A program made the position numbers and the translations under genes. Positions 25,893-36,303 of a DNA stretch of 64,000 nucleotides are shown here, in pieces. The first letter of the stretch is position 1; each line of letters begins with the position of its first letter. The stretch comes from Achromobacter sp. RTa (GTDB lineage: Bacteria; Pseudomonadota; Gammaproteobacteria; Burkholderiales; Burkholderiaceae_B), in contig NZ_JPYO01000046.1 in the NCBI RefSeq assembly GCF_000757485.1, positions 97,257 to 161,256 of the forward strand, written 5' to 3'. The notes under the pieces were generated by a model that searched no databases, was not told the origin of the DNA, and saw nothing but the letters and a program-made list of their open reading frames with translations.

Positions 25893-27680
25893 ATGCCACC
25901 CACTTCCTCTTCCGCCCGGGCCGCGCTGCGCCTGGGCGATTTCACTACCGACAAACGCGTGGTCCTGCTCATGGGCCTGGCCATACCCGTTGGCCTGGCC
26001 AGCGTCGTTGCCGCCTGGGTGCTGCTGCGCCTGATCGCGTTGTGCACGAACCTGGCCTATCACGGCCAGTTTTCCTTTGCCGACCAGCCCATCACGACGG
26101 GGCAGCTTGGCCCGGCGTCCGTGGCCATTCCCGTGGTCGGCTGCCTCATCATCGGCCTGATGGCGCGCTATGGATCCGAGAAGATCCGCGGCCACGGCAT
26201 TCCGGAGGCCATGGAGGCCATCCTGATCGGCAAGAGCCGCATCCAGCCCAAGGTGGCGATCCTGAAGCCGGTGTCTTCCGCCGTGTCGATCGGCACGGGC
26301 GGCCCGTTCGGCGCGGAAGGCCCCATCATCATGACGGGCGGCGCGATCGGCTCGCTGCTGGCGCAGACCATCCATCTGGACGACGGCGAACGCAAGACGT
26401 TGCTGGTGGCCGGCGCCGCCGCCGGCATGACGGCCATTTTCTCCACGCCTCTGGCGGCGGTGCTGCTGGCGGTGGAGCTGCTGCTGTTCGAATGGAAGCC
26501 GCGCAGCTTTCTGCCCGTCGCGATGGCGGCGCTGGTGGCGGCCGCCGTGCGAGCCTACGTGCTTGAGGCCGGCCCCATTTTTGCGTACTCGGGCACGCTG
26601 CCGTTCACGCCCGTGCACCTGCTCGCCGCCGCGGCGGTCGGGGTGATTGCGGGCTTGGGATCGGGCGTGCTGACCTCCATGGTCTACGCGGCTGAGGACC
26701 TGTTCGAGAAACTGCCCTTGCATTGGATGTGGTGGCCGGCCTTCGGCGGCCTGGCGATCGGCATCGGCGGCCTGATCGATCCCGCCGCCCTGGGCGTGGG
26801 CTACGACAACATCCGCCACCTGCTGGCGGGCGACCTGGCGCTGCAGGCGGTGCTGCTGTTGCTGGTCGTCAAGGTCCTGATCTGGTCGATCGCGCTGGGC
26901 TCGGGCACCTCGGGCGGGGTGCTGGCTCCGCTGCTGATCTTCGGCGGCGCGCTGGGCGCCCTGGCGACCCCGCTGCTGCCGCAGGCGGATGCCGGTTTCT
27001 GGGCGCTGCTGGGCATGGCCGCCATGATGGGCGGCACCATGCGCGCGCCGCTCACCGCGACCCTGTTCGCGGTGGAGCTCACGGGAGACGTCGGCGCTCT
27101 CCTGCCTGTGCTGGCCGCCTGCGTGTTCGCGTATGGCGTCACGGTCCTGCTGCTCAAGCGTTCCATCCTGACGGAGAAGATCGCCCGGCGCGGCCACCAC
27201 ATCAGCCGCGAATACCGGGTCGATCCGTTCGACCTGCTGCGTGTCCAGCAAGTAATGACCACGCCCGTGGAGACCCTGCCGCAAGACTGGACGGTGGCGC
27301 GGGCCATCGAGCATTTCACGACCGCTCACCCCGTCCACACCAGCTATCCGGTGCTCGACGGCGAAGGCGCCGTGGTGGGCGAAGTGACCCGCGCCGACAC
27401 GCTGGCCTGGGCGCTGGACGGCGACCAGCACGAGCGGACCCTGGCCGAAGCCTTGGAGGGGCGCGAGCTGGTCTACGGCTATCCCGAGGAATTGGCCAGC
27501 CAGATCGCCGACCGCATGGCGCTGTCTGGCGCGGGCCGCGTGCCGATCCTGGACCGCGCAAGCGGGCGGCTGGTGGGCATCGTGGGCCGCAAGGACCTGT
27601 TCCGGTCGCGGGCCCGCCGCCTGCGCGAGGAAAGCCAGCGTACGCGCTATTTCCGCAGGCCGCCGTCTTCCGGGGGCTGA
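25893..27680 (+). CDS. CLC-family chloride channel/transporter with CBS pair
   Basis: 595-residue membrane protein of the CLC family with about ten hydrophobic segments. The selectivity signatures appear in variant form: GHGIPEAM (for GxGIPE), GTGGPFGAEGP (for GKxGPxxH; here Ala replaces the usual Lys/Arg) and GSGTSGGVLAP (for GxFxP). Two C-terminal CBS domains begin at VQQVMTTPVETLP. The glutamate in GAEGP is the usual gating position. The ATG at 25893 is chosen; a GTG at 25833 lies in the operator. Its 3' end overlaps the convergent LysR gene by 34 bases. Confidence 0.88.
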   Translation: MPPTSSSARAALRLGDFTTDKRVVLLMGLAIPVGLASVVAAWVLLRLIALCTNLAYHGQFSFADQPITTGQLGPASVAIPVVGCLIIGLMARYGSEKIRGHGIPEAMEAILIGKSRIQPKVAILKPVSSAVSIGTGGPFGAEGPIIMTGGAIGSLLAQTIHLDDGERKTLLVAGAAAGMTAIFSTPLAAVLLAVELLLFEWKPRSFLPVAMAALVAAAVRAYVLEAGPIFAYSGTLPFTPVHLLAAAAVGVIAGLGSGVLTSMVYAAEDLFEKLPLHWMWWPAFGGLAIGIGGLIDPAALGVGYDNIRHLLAGDLALQAVLLLLVVKVLIWSIALGSGTSGGVLAPLLIFGGALGALATPLLPQADAGFWALLGMAAMMGGTMRAPLTATLFAVELTGDVGALLPVLAACVFAYGVTVLLLKRSILTEKIARRGHHISREYRVDPFDLLRVQQVMTTPVETLPQDWTVARAIEHFTTAHPVHTSYPVLDGEGAVVGEVTRADTLAWALDGDQHERTLAEALEGRELVYGYPEELASQIADRMALSGAGRVPILDRASGRLVGIVGRKDLFRSRARRLREESQRTRYFRRPPSSGG

Positions 27681-28576
27681 GGGCCCTGTGGATTGGCGGC
27701 GCGCAGTTCCCACAGCACGTCCAGCACGTGCTGCGTGGCCCGTTCCACCTGGCCGGCGCGGTGCGCGATGCCCAGGGGGCGCCATAGCGCGGGCCGCAGC
27801 GGACGCATGGCAATGCGCGGATCGGGCTGCGGCGCCGTGGCTTCGTGCGGCAGCAACGTGGCGCCATAGCCCGCTGCCACCAGGCTCTTGATCGCGTCGT
27901 TGTAGTTCAGCTGGATGCGCGGACGCGGGTTCAGGCCCGCCGCGGCGAACCATTCGGCGGTCAGGCGCGACAGCCGGGTGCTGGCGTCGTTCAGGATCAG
28001 GGGACGCTCGGCCAGCCAGGCCGGCGCAATGCGGGCGGGCGCCCGCCAGCCGGCGGGCAAGAAGGCCATGACCGGATCGCGCCGCCAGGGCCTCAGCACA
28101 AGGCCATCCAAGGGTGGCTGGGGCAGGGCCACCAGCCCCACGTCCAGGGACCCATCGGCCAGGCGCAGCAGGGTTTCATGCGAGGTCAGCACGGCCACCT
28201 GCACGTCTATGCCGGGATGATTGCGTCCCAGCGTTTCCAATGCCTGCGGAAGCAGGTGGGCGATGGCGCCGGTGGAGGCGCCCAGCCGCACGCGCCCGGC
28301 CAGGCCCTGCACCTGGCGCTGCACGTCGTCGAGCGCCAGGTCGGCCTCGGCGAGCAGCCGGCGCGCGCGTTCCAGCAGCGTTTCGCCGATCGGCGTGGGG
28401 CGGACCTGGCCGCGCCTGCGCGTGAGCAAGGGCGCGCCGATGCGCTCCTCCAGGTCCGCCACGTGCAGGCTGACGGTGGGCGGCGCCAAGTGCAGGGCGC
28501 GGGCCGCCTCGGCGAACGAACCCAGGTCGGCGATGGCGACCAGGGTACGGAGCCGGTCCAGGCTGATTTCCCGCAT
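27647..28576 (-). CDS. LysR-family transcriptional regulator
   Basis: 309-residue LysR regulator with the HTH in [25 protein letters not shown] and an effector-binding domain. It is divergent from argC, and a perfect dyad TTCAG-N5-CTGAA lies 18 bases upstream of its start. Regulation of the argC-like gene is therefore likely, though the usual regulator of arginine synthesis in other bacteria is ArgR. Its 3' end overlaps the CLC gene. Confidence 0.87.
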   Translation of the reverse strand: MREISLDRLRTLVAIADLGSFAEAARALHLAPPTVSLHVADLEERIGAPLLTRRRGQVRPTPIGETLLERARRLLAEADLALDDVQRQVQGLAGRVRLGASTGAIAHLLPQALETLGRNHPGIDVQVAVLTSHETLLRLADGSLDVGLVALPQPPLDGLVLRPWRRDPVMAFLPAGWRAPARIAPAWLAERPLILNDASTRLSRLTAEWFAAAGLNPRPRIQLNYNDAIKSLVAAGYGATLLPHEATAPQPDPRIAMRPLRPALWRPLGIAHRAGQVERATQHVLDVLWELRAANPQGPQPPEDGGLRK

Positions 28577-28593
28577 GGATTCTCTCTGGGTTG

Positions 28594-28608
28594 TTCAGAA
28601 AAGCTGAA
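28594..28608. promoter_or_regulatory. Dyad between LysR gene and argC
   Basis: Perfect 5-bp inverted repeat TTCAG-AAAAG-CTGAA, 15 bases in all, of LysR T-N11-A type. It lies 18 bases before the regulator start and 100 bases before argC. Confidence 0.55.
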
Positions 28609-28707
28609 TTGAACGGTCATGATATTCGACTTTTGCTATCTGGCGAGCGAGCAGATGATAGAGCCTGCATTTCGCACACCCCTCTGATCCCAGGAAGAGA
28701 TCGCGCC

Positions 28708-29640
28708 ATGACCCATCCTCTTGTTTTCATCGACGGCGACCAAGGCACCACGGGCCTGCAGATCCATGAACGCCTGCAAGGGCGCGCCGACTTGCGGCTG
28801 CTGACGCTGCCCGAGGCGGAGCGCAAGGACCCGCGGCGCCGCGCCGAGGCGATCAATGCCTGCGACATCGCCATCCTGTGCCTGCCCGACGAGCCGGCGC
28901 GGCAGGCCGCGGCTTCCATCGTGAATCCGGCTGTCCGCGTGATCGACGCCAGTTCGGCTCACCGCACGGACGCCGGCTGGGTGTACGGCTTTCCCGAAAT
29001 GAACGCGGAGCAGGGCGGGTTGATCGCCCAGGCCCGGCGCGTGAGCAATCCCGGCTGCTATCCCACCGGCGCCATCGCCTTGCTGGGGCCGCTGGTGCGC
29101 GCCGGGCTGGTGCCGGCCGACTATCCGGTCACGGTGCACGCGGTGTCGGGCTATTCGGGCGGCGGCCGCGCCAGCGTGGAGGCCTACGAGGGACCGGGCG
29201 GGCCGCAGGGGCCGGCGTTCCAGCTCTACGGGCTGGGACTGACGCACAAGCACACCCCGGAAATCGAGCGGCACGCCGGCCTGAGCCAGCGGCCGGTCTT
29301 CGTGCCCGCGTACGGGGCTTTCCGCCAAGGCATCGTATTGACCGTGCCGCTGCAGTTGCGCCTGCTGGCGCCGGGCGTGGACGGCCAGCGGCTGCATGAG
29401 TGCCTGCACAAGCACTACGCTGGCGCGGCGCACGTGCAGGTGGTGGGCCCCGAAGACGCGGCGGCCCACACGCACCTGGATCCGCAGGCCCTGAACGGCA
29501 CCAACGATTTGCGCCTGGCGGTCTACGGCAACGCGCAGCATGGCCAGGTCCTGCTGACGGCCGTGTTCGACAACCTGGGCAAGGGGGCGTCGGGCGCGGC
29601 GGTGCAGAATCTCGATCTGATGCTGGCCGCGATGGCCTGA
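28708..29640 (+). CDS. argC: N-acetyl-gamma-glutamyl-phosphate reductase, short type
   Basis: Third enzyme of arginine synthesis, reducing N-acetylglutamyl phosphate to the semialdehyde with NADPH. The 310-residue length and sequence match the compact (type 2) Arg[17 protein letters not shown] is the nucleotide-binding loop and Cys117 in [10 protein letters not shown] is the catalytic thiol. The GAAGAGA upstream of the ATG at 28708 is a fair ribosome site. No other arg biosynthesis genes are adjacent; a divergent LysR gene lies upstream. Confidence 0.92.
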   Translation: MTHPLVFIDGDQGTTGLQIHERLQGRADLRLLTLPEAERKDPRRRAEAINACDIAILCLPDEPARQAAASIVNPAVRVIDASSAHRTDAGWVYGFPEMNAEQGGLIAQARRVSNPGCYPTGAIALLGPLVRAGLVPADYPVTVHAVSGYSGGGRASVEAYEGPGGPQGPAFQLYGLGLTHKHTPEIERHAGLSQRPVFVPAYGAFRQGIVLTVPLQLRLLAPGVDGQRLHECLHKHYAGAAHVQVVGPEDAAAHTHLDPQALNGTNDLRLAVYGNAQHGQVLLTAVFDNLGKGASGAAVQNLDLMLAAMA

Positions 29641-29654
29641 GGCGGCCCGCGCTG

Positions 29655-30497
29655 CTACTTGCCGGCGCCGGGAGCCTGGATCGCTTCCAGGCGCTGGGCC
29701 AGCGAGGCCGTGGACAGTTCGCCCACCCGCAAATCGGCCAGCCGCCCCTGTGCGTCCAGGAACAGCGTGGCGGGCAGGCCGCGATTGCTCAGCACGCGCG
29801 AAGCCTCGCCGGCAGGGTCGATCAGCACATTGCGCAGCGTCGGCGCATGCTGCTGCAGGAAGCGCGCGACGTCTTCTGGCGCCTCGGCCTGGTTCAGGAA
29901 CACGAAGTTCACGTCGGGCCGCGCCGCCTGCGCCTTGGCGAAGGCGGGCATTTCGCGGCGGCAGGGCGGGCACCAGCTCGCCCACAGATTGATCACCGTG
30001 GGCTTGCCTTGGAAAGCGGCCAGCGTGGCGGGCGAGCCGTCCAGTTGCCGCAGCGCCAGCGCGGCCAGTTCGGGCCGCGCCTGCGGCGCCGGGGCCAGCA
30101 AGCGGCCGCCGCCAATCCAGACGGCGCAGGCCAGCGCCAGCGCGCCAAGCAGCGCCGGCCGGGGGGCCTTGCGGCGGACCGCAGCAAGCAGCGCGTACGC
30201 CCAGGCTGCGCCCAGCCCGGCCATGCCGGCCCAGCCGCCGTCGCGCAGATCGAGGATCCGCAAAAGATCGGGCCGGTAGTGTTCGCGGTATTGCCATACG
30301 AAGGCAAGGCGCGCCACGACCAGGCCAATGATCAGGGCCCGCCAAAGCACGGAGCCGACTTCGGCGGAGCGCGTCCGGCCGAAGAGGCGCGCCGCCAGCA
30401 GCCCGGCCAGGGCGGCCGCGGCCAGCACGGCGAGTTCGGCGGGAAACACCAGCGGCCCGATGCGGATCGCCGGATTCACGGGCGCTCCATGCCGCAA
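29655..30497 (-). CDS. Membrane-anchored TlpA-like thioredoxin with multi-span N-terminus
   Basis: 280-residue protein. Residues about 15-135 contain three to four hydrophobic spans resembling part of a prolipoprotein diacylglyceryl transferase (Lgt)-like membrane domain. A thioredoxin fold of the TlpA/ResE type follows with the active site WASWCPPC (Cys176, Cys179). The thioredoxin part should face the periplasm and reduce disulfides, for example in cytochrome maturation. TlpA proteins usually have one anchor helix, so the multi-span part is unusual. The start could also be the GTG at 30479. It converges on argC. Confidence 0.8.
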   Translation of the reverse strand: MRHGAPVNPAIRIGPLVFPAELAVLAAAALAGLLAARLFGRTRSAEVGSVLWRALIIGLVVARLAFVWQYREHYRPDLLRILDLRDGGWAGMAGLGAAWAYALLAAVRRKAPRPALLGALALACAVWIGGGRLLAPAPQARPELAALALRQLDGSPATLAAFQGKPTVINLWASWCPPCRREMPAFAKAQAARPDVNFVFLNQAEAPEDVARFLQQHAPTLRNVLIDPAGEASRVLSNRGLPATLFLDAQGRLADLRVGELSTASLAQRLEAIQAPGAGK

Positions 30498-30601
30498 GCG
30501 GCCGTCCTGGCCGCCGCGCGGCGCGTGTCGTTGGGGTCGATATCGATGTGCATGGCTGCCGCTCGTGTCGTGAATCGACCGGCAAGCCTAGCATGGCCCG
30601 G

Positions 30602-31753
30602 CTACAGCGCCGCCACCAGCCTCTGCATGAAGGCATCGCACGCGGCCAGTTGCGCGCGGGAGACGTATTCGTCCGGCTTGTGGGCCTGTTCGATCGAGCC
30701 GGGGCCGCACACGACTACCGGAACGTCCAAATGGCGCGTGAACAGCCCGCCCTCGGTGCCGAAGGCCACTTTGGCCTTGGCGGTGCCGGCCGGCAGCAGG
30801 GATTCCACGAAACGCACCGCGTCGCTGGCCGGGTGCGTGTCCAGTCCGGGGTAGGCGTTGATCTCCTCGATCCGAATGTCCGCGGCGGGCGCGCGGCGGC
30901 GGGCCTGCTCGCGGATATCGTCGGCAGCCTGGCGCAGGGGAGCCAGCAGAACGTCCGGGTCGTCCTGCGCCAGGTGGCGGATCTCGAAATCGACCGCGCA
31001 TTCGTTGGGCACGATGTTCAGCGCGCGGCCGCCGTGGATGCAGCCCGCGTGGACCGTGGCATAGGGAACCTCGTACGCAGGATCGCGCGCGCCGCGGGTC
31101 TGCAGATCGTCTTGCAGCGCGCGCATCGCGCCGATCAGGTCGCAGGCCAGGTGGATGGCGTTCAGCGCCCGCGGCGCCAGCGCGGAATGGCCCTCCAGGC
31201 CCCGGCAGACAGCACGCAGGGCCGCCTTTCCCTTATGGCCGGTGGCGATGCGCATGGATGTGGGTTCGCCCACGATGCACAGCGCGGGCCGGCCGGGCGC
31301 CATTTCCATGACGTCCAGCAGCCGGCGCACGCCGACGCAGCCTATTTCCTCGTCGTAGGACAGCGCCAATTGCAGCGGCCGGCGCAGCGTGCGCCCGCTC
31401 GCCAGCACCATGGCGTTGACGGCGCAGGCCACGAAGCCCTTCATGTCGGCCGTGCCGCGGCCATATAGCAGGCCTTCGCGCTCCGTCAGCGCGAAAGGCG
31501 GCATGGTCCACGCCTGCCCGGCCGCGGGCACTACGTCCGTGTGCCCTGACAGCAGCACACCGGGCACGCCCTCCGGGCCGACGGATGCATACAGATTGGC
31601 GCGGGTGCCGTCGTCGCTTCGCACCAGGGTGGAAACGATGCCGTGCGCGGCCAGCAGCTCGCGCACGGCTTCGATCAGCGCCATGTTGGGCGTGAGCGTC
31701 ACGGTGTCGAAGGCGACCAACCGCGCCAGCAGCGCCTCGGAGGGAGTCGGCAT
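30602..31753 (-). CDS. ArgE/DapE-family deacetylase (acetylornithine deacetylase-like)
   Basis: M20-family metallohydrolase of 383 residues. Zinc ligands and catalytic residues are visible: His71 and Asp73 (GHTDVVP), Asp103 (GTADMKGF), Glu135 and Glu136 (YDEEIGC), and GEPTS further on. The closest match is acetylornithine deacetylase, which releases ornithine. It is the last gene of a seven-gene operon for a guanidino or basic amino compound, two bases from the RidA gene, so a catabolic deacylase role is as likely as arginine synthesis. Confidence 0.87.
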   Translation of the reverse strand: MPTPSEALLARLVAFDTVTLTPNMALIEAVRELLAAHGIVSTLVRSDDGTRANLYASVGPEGVPGVLLSGHTDVVPAAGQAWTMPPFALTEREGLLYGRGTADMKGFVACAVNAMVLASGRTLRRPLQLALSYDEEIGCVGVRRLLDVMEMAPGRPALCIVGEPTSMRIATGHKGKAALRAVCRGLEGHSALAPRALNAIHLACDLIGAMRALQDDLQTRGARDPAYEVPYATVHAGCIHGGRALNIVPNECAVDFEIRHLAQDDPDVLLAPLRQAADDIREQARRRAPAADIRIEEINAYPGLDTHPASDAVRFVESLLPAGTAKAKVAFGTEGGLFTRHLDVPVVVCGPGSIEQAHKPDEYVSRAQLAACDAFMQRLVAAL

Positions 31754-31754
31754 G

Positions 31755-32165
31755 TCAGTTCGGGATGACCGCGGTGACGTCGATCTCGACCAGCCATTCC
31801 GGCCGGGCCAGGGCCGACACGACGATGCCGGTGGAGACGGGGAACACCCCCTTGAGCCAGCGGCCCACGACGTTGTAGACCTCCTCGCGGTGGCGCACGT
31901 CGACCAGGTAGACGGTGAGCTTGCAGATGTGGGCGAGTTCGCTGCCGCATTCCTCCAGCAGCATGGCCACGTTGGCCATGGCCTTTTCGGTCTGAGCGGC
32001 GACGTCGCCCACGCCCACCGATTCTCGGGTTTCCAGGTCCTGGCCGATCTGGCCGCGCAGGAAGACGGTATTGCCAGCCACCACCGCCTGGCACAGGTCG
32101 TTGTCCAGCCGTTGTTCGGGATAGGTTTCGCGGGTATTGAATTTGCGGATGCGGGTGTGGGCCAT
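31755..32165 (-). CDS. RidA/YjgF/YER057c-family imine deaminase
   Basis: 136-residue RidA-like protein. RidA members hydrolyse reactive enamine/imine intermediates released by PLP or oxidase enzymes. The family motif is seen in NTVFLRGQIGQDLE and ARPEWLVEIDVTAVIP; the substrate-binding Arg of true RidA (near ...IVVSALARPEWLVEID) is present. It lies 47 bases after the ATPase gene and just before the deacetylase gene. In this operon it may detoxify an imine formed during amine catabolism. Confidence 0.85.
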   Translation of the reverse strand: MAHTRIRKFNTRETYPEQRLDNDLCQAVVAGNTVFLRGQIGQDLETRESVGVGDVAAQTEKAMANVAMLLEECGSELAHICKLTVYLVDVRHREEVYNVVGRWLKGVFPVSTGIVVSALARPEWLVEIDVTAVIPN

Positions 32166-32212
32166 GTCTGGGTCCTGGTGAGTGGAAGGCGGGGCGGTCG
32201 CCCGCCCGGGCG

Positions 32213-32952
<740 letters not shown>

Positions 32953-32956
<4 letters not shown>

Positions 32957-33912
32957 TTGTCGTAGTGTCCCGCGCGGATGGAAGCGCCGATCAGGTTCAG
33001 TATCAGCCGGCCGGCCGTGATGCAGGAAATCTGGTTCAGGTCTTTTTCGGGCTGGATTTCGACGATGTCCATGCCCACCACGCGGCCTTTGCGGACCAGG
33101 CCGTGGATCAGTTTGCGGGCCTGGACGAATGTGACGCCGCCCGGCGCCGGCCCGGCTACGGCCGGCATGGTGGATGGATCCATGCCGTCGGCGTCGATGG
33201 TCAGGTAGTAGTTGCCGCCGTCCGGAATGCGGGCCAGCACCGCGTCCATGCCGATTTCGTGCAGTTCGTACGCGGTGACCAGCTCGGCGCCGTAGGCGCG
33301 CGCGGCCTCTAGTTCCTCGGGACGGCCGCTGCCCTGGGCGCGCAGGCCGATCTGGACGATGCGGTCCACGTGCGCCATTTCGGAGGCGCGCCGGATCGGG
33401 CTGGACAGGCCGTCGCGCACGCCGTTGACGTCGTCGCGCCAGTCCAGGTGAGCGTCTATATGGACCAGCGTGATCGGCCCCTTCTGGTCCAGGCCGCGCA
33501 GGATGGGGGTGGTGATGCCGTGGTCGCCGCCCAGCACGATGGGCACCGCGCCGGCCGCGGCGATGCGGCGCACCGCAGCCTCGGCCCGTTCGTAGTGTTC
33601 GCCGCGGGGCTTGGACAGGTCCGGGACGATGTCGCCGCAGTCCACGAAGCGGATGTCCTCGCGGCCCTGCAGCAGCGGGCCGTCGATATCGAAATCATAG
33701 TGGCCCGGCCGGCGCACGACGCGGTCGGTGGCCTGCCGGATCGCCGTGGGCGCATTGGTCTGGTCGTTGCTGAAGTCGGCGGCCGAGTAGGGCGAACCGT
33801 AAGGCATGCCCAGGACCGCGATGTCGGCCTGGAGATTGTCCAGGTCGAGCGCGAGCGTGGAGTACAGCAGGGTCGGGTGGCCGGTGCGGGGAGGGACCGT
33901 GTAGTTGCTCAT
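32953..33912 (-). CDS. Agmatinase/arginase-family ureohydrolase
   Basis: Mn-dependent ureohydrolase, 319 residues. The metal-binding motifs GGDHGI, HIDAHLDW and IDADGMDP are complete. Arginase, agmatinase, guanidinobutyrase and guanidinopropionase share this fold and cannot be separated by the motifs alone. Its position inside an ABC-transporter operon together with RidA and an ArgE-like enzyme points to uptake and use of a guanidino compound as nitrogen source. It releases urea, and no urease genes are in this window. Confidence 0.87.
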
Positions 33913-33940
33913 GTTCTCGTTTCCTTTAGTGGTTGAAGGG

Positions 33941-34603
33941 TCAGGACTGGCGAGCGGCGCGGCGCGCCAGGGTTTCGAGCCGACGCCCTGCGCCGGCCAT
34001 CAGCACGCTGCACAGCCAGTAGATGAGCGCGGTCGTGCCCAATACCTCGAGGTAGGCGAAGGTGTTGGCCGTGAGCAGATTGCTCTGGTAGGTCATTTCG
34101 GGCAGGCTCATCACCGAGAAAATCGCCGAATCCTTGAACATCATGATGACCAGGCTGGTGGTGGGCGGGATGAGAAATCCGAACAGCTGGGGCACGACGA
34201 TGTGCCGCTGCGTCTGCCAGTAGGTCATGCCCAGCGAGAGGGCAGCGCTGGTCTGACCGCGCGGCACGCTCTTGAGCGCGGCGCGCAGGACCTCGCAGAA
34301 GTAGCCGCCGGTGTAGAAGGCGGTGCAGCCGATGGCGACCGACATGGCCGAGGCCGGCACGCCCAGCTTGGGCAGGCCGAAGAACGACAGGTACACGAGG
34401 ATCAGGTACGGAATATTCCGCACCAGCTCTACATATGCCAGCGCTACGGGCCGCAGCGGCGTGCGGGATTGCGCCGCATAGGCCGCGGCCGTGCCGATCA
34501 GGATGCCCAGCGGTATCCCGATCAGACTGACCAGGGCCGTGATCCGCAGGCCTTTGAGCAGGACGGGAACGGATTGCCCGACGAGTGAGAAATCAATGGG
34601 CAT
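33941..34603 (-). CDS. Amino acid ABC transporter permease
   Basis: 220-residue inner-membrane permease of the polar amino acid family. It has about five spans and an EAA loop at RGQTSAALSLGMTYWQTQRH. It overlaps the other permease by 11 bases and precedes the ureohydrolase gene by 28 bases. Confidence 0.9.
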   Translation of the reverse strand: MPIDFSLVGQSVPVLLKGLRITALVSLIGIPLGILIGTAAAYAAQSRTPLRPVALAYVELVRNIPYLILVYLSFFGLPKLGVPASAMSVAIGCTAFYTGGYFCEVLRAALKSVPRGQTSAALSLGMTYWQTQRHIVVPQLFGFLIPPTTSLVIMMFKDSAIFSVMSLPEMTYQSNLLTANTFAYLEVLGTTALIYWLCSVLMAGAGRRLETLARRAARQS

Positions 34604-35273
34604 TGGGCAGCATCCTCGACACGCGGCGCTCGCACAGGCGCGAGGCGGCCGACAGGCAGAAAAGAATGATGAAGTACACGGCGGCCGTCACCGTGAACAC
34701 CTGCAGCGGGAGGTCGCTTTGCAGGGTGGCGTTGCGGGCCACGGTGGCCAGTTCCGGCACGGCGATGATGGACATCAGCGACGAGGCCTTGAGCAGGATG
34801 GTGAGCTCGCTGGTCAGCGGCGGGATCGCGCGATAGAACACCTGCGGCAGCAGCACGTAGCGCCAGATCTGCCGGCGGCGCATGCCGAGCGCCCGCGCCG
34901 CCGCGACCTGGCCTGGCGACAGCGTGCCCAGCGCGCCGCGCAGGATCTCCACGATGTACGCGCTGGTGTTACAGGCCAGTGCGCCGATGCCGGCCGCCAG
35001 CGGCGACACGGATATCCCCAGCAGGGGCGGCACCACGTAGTAGGCGATCAGCATGTGGATGAGCGCCGGCGTGCCGCGTATGGCGCTGACCCACAGCATG
35101 ACCAGCCCGCGCAGCGGCCCGTAGGGCGACAGGCGCGCCAGCAGCAGCGCGACGCCCAGCCCGATGCCGATGGTAAACGCGGCCACGGATGCCGCGAGGG
35201 TGATCGCCGTGCCCGAGACGACGCCGTGCAGGAACGGCGCGAGCGCGCCGTTCTGATTCAGCCATTCCAGCAT
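34593..35273 (-). CDS. Amino acid ABC transporter permease, partner subunit
   Basis: 226-residue partner permease with an EAA loop at PGQVAAARALGMRRRQIWRY. It is encoded 11 bases after the receptor stop and overlaps the next permease. Together they should form the channel for the receptor at 35285. Confidence 0.9.
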   Translation of the reverse strand: MLEWLNQNGALAPFLHGVVSGTAITLAASVAAFTIGIGLGVALLLARLSPYGPLRGLVMLWVSAIRGTPALIHMLIAYYVVPPLLGISVSPLAAGIGALACNTSAYIVEILRGALGTLSPGQVAAARALGMRRRQIWRYVLLPQVFYRAIPPLTSELTILLKASSLMSIIAVPELATVARNATLQSDLPLQVFTVTAAVYFIILFCLSAASRLCERRVSRMLPNAH

Positions 35274-35284
35274 GGAGGTTCCGC

Positions 35285-36136
35285 TCAGATGGCGCCGTCA
35301 GGCAGGTAATTGGCACGCGGCGTGTCCATGGGGGCGCCGAACCATTTCTTCTGCAGTTCCACCAGTTGGCTGCTTGCGCGCAACTCGTCGAAGGTGTCGT
35401 TGATGAACTGGCGGATTTCAAGGTCTTTCGGGTTGGCCACCCAGGCCAGCAGCTTGGGCTGGCCGATTTCGCCCGCGATGCGGAACGCGCCGGGTTGCTT
35501 GCGCATCTGTACGGCGGCGATGTTGGAGGGCATCAGCGCCACGTCCACCGTCTTGTTGGCCAGCGCGTTGGACACGTCGGGATAGGCCTGGAACAGCTTG
35601 GTGTCTGCGTAGCCCTTGCCGTTCTTTTCCTTCAACCGCTTTTCGAATTCTTCGGCGACCGGCTGGGAGGACGATCCCATCTGGGTGCCGATGACCTTGC
35701 CGGCGATGTCCATGTCCTGTTTGATGGATGCATCGTCCACCCGCACCATCAGCACGGAACGAACCACGCCGACGGGCTGGGTGAAGGCGAAGCGCCTGGC
35801 GCGCTCCGGCGTGATGCCCACGCTGGTCGCGACGAAGTCGAACTTGCGCGACATCAGGCCCGGCAGCAGGCCCTGGAACGGCAGGTTCATCTGTTCGAGC
35901 TGCACGCCGAGCTTGGCTGCCATCAGCTGCAGTACGTCGTGGCCGTAGCCGACCACCTTGCCGTTTTCGACGAATTCGAACGGCTCGTAGGCGGCCTCGG
36001 TGCCCACCGTCAGCTTTCCGCGCTTCTTGATGTCGGCCAGCGAGCCGCCCTCGGCGAATGACAGCGAGGGCAGGGCCAGGGTGGCTCCGGCGGCGAGCGT
36101 GGTTGCGACAAAACGCCTTCTGGACAGGTTCTGCAT
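35285..36136 (-). CDS. Amino acid ABC transporter substrate-binding protein, Tat-type signal
   Basis: 283-residue periplasmic receptor of the polar amino acid family. The N-terminus QNLSRRRFVATTLAAG has a twin-arginine motif, so export may use the Tat route, with cleavage near LSFAEGG. The mature part starts with IKKRGKLTVGTEAAYEPFEF, a common pattern. It heads the reverse operon and is divergent from a LysR gene across a dyad-containing region. Ligand unknown; the operon suggests a basic or guanidino amino acid. Confidence 0.88.
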   Translation of the reverse strand: MQNLSRRRFVATTLAAGATLALPSLSFAEGGSLADIKKRGKLTVGTEAAYEPFEFVENGKVVGYGHDVLQLMAAKLGVQLEQMNLPFQGLLPGLMSRKFDFVATSVGITPERARRFAFTQPVGVVRSVLMVRVDDASIKQDMDIAGKVIGTQMGSSSQPVAEEFEKRLKEKNGKGYADTKLFQAYPDVSNALANKTVDVALMPSNIAAVQMRKQPGAFRIAGEIGQPKLLAWVANPKDLEIRQFINDTFDELRASSQLVELQKKWFGAPMDTPRANYLPDGAI

Positions 36137-36257
36137 GATTTTTCCCTTGTAGTCGTCATGGTTGCCGCGCTGGGCCGGCGGATCTGCGCGAGAGCCGTTG
36201 GCGGGGTCTTCGCCCCTTGGCGCCAGTGCTGGGCAAACTGTATCTGCCGGGATGGGT

Positions 36258-36303
36258 TGTTAAAAATGATTTTTTTAGTGGTATGGTTTCAAAAACCGAT
36301 ACC
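36258..36303. promoter_or_regulatory. Divergent control region with dyad (LysR/ABC operon)
   Basis: TTGTTA at 36258-36263 and TATGGT at 36282-36287, 18 bases apart, look like a promoter for the LysR gene. The overlapping dyad at 36280-36303, arms GGTATGGTTT and AAACCGATACC around CAA, is imperfect by one inserted base. Confidence 0.5.

Noticed and set aside
25811-26047. Longer MarR start sites upstream of the GTG at 25810
   Set aside because: They would run through the operator and into the divergent CLC coding region, and they add sequence unlike MarR proteins.
25821-27953. 710-codon reverse frame opposite the CLC channel
   Set aside because: Shadow frame of the channel gene, crossing the MarR operator; composition is His/Gln/Arg-rich without domains.
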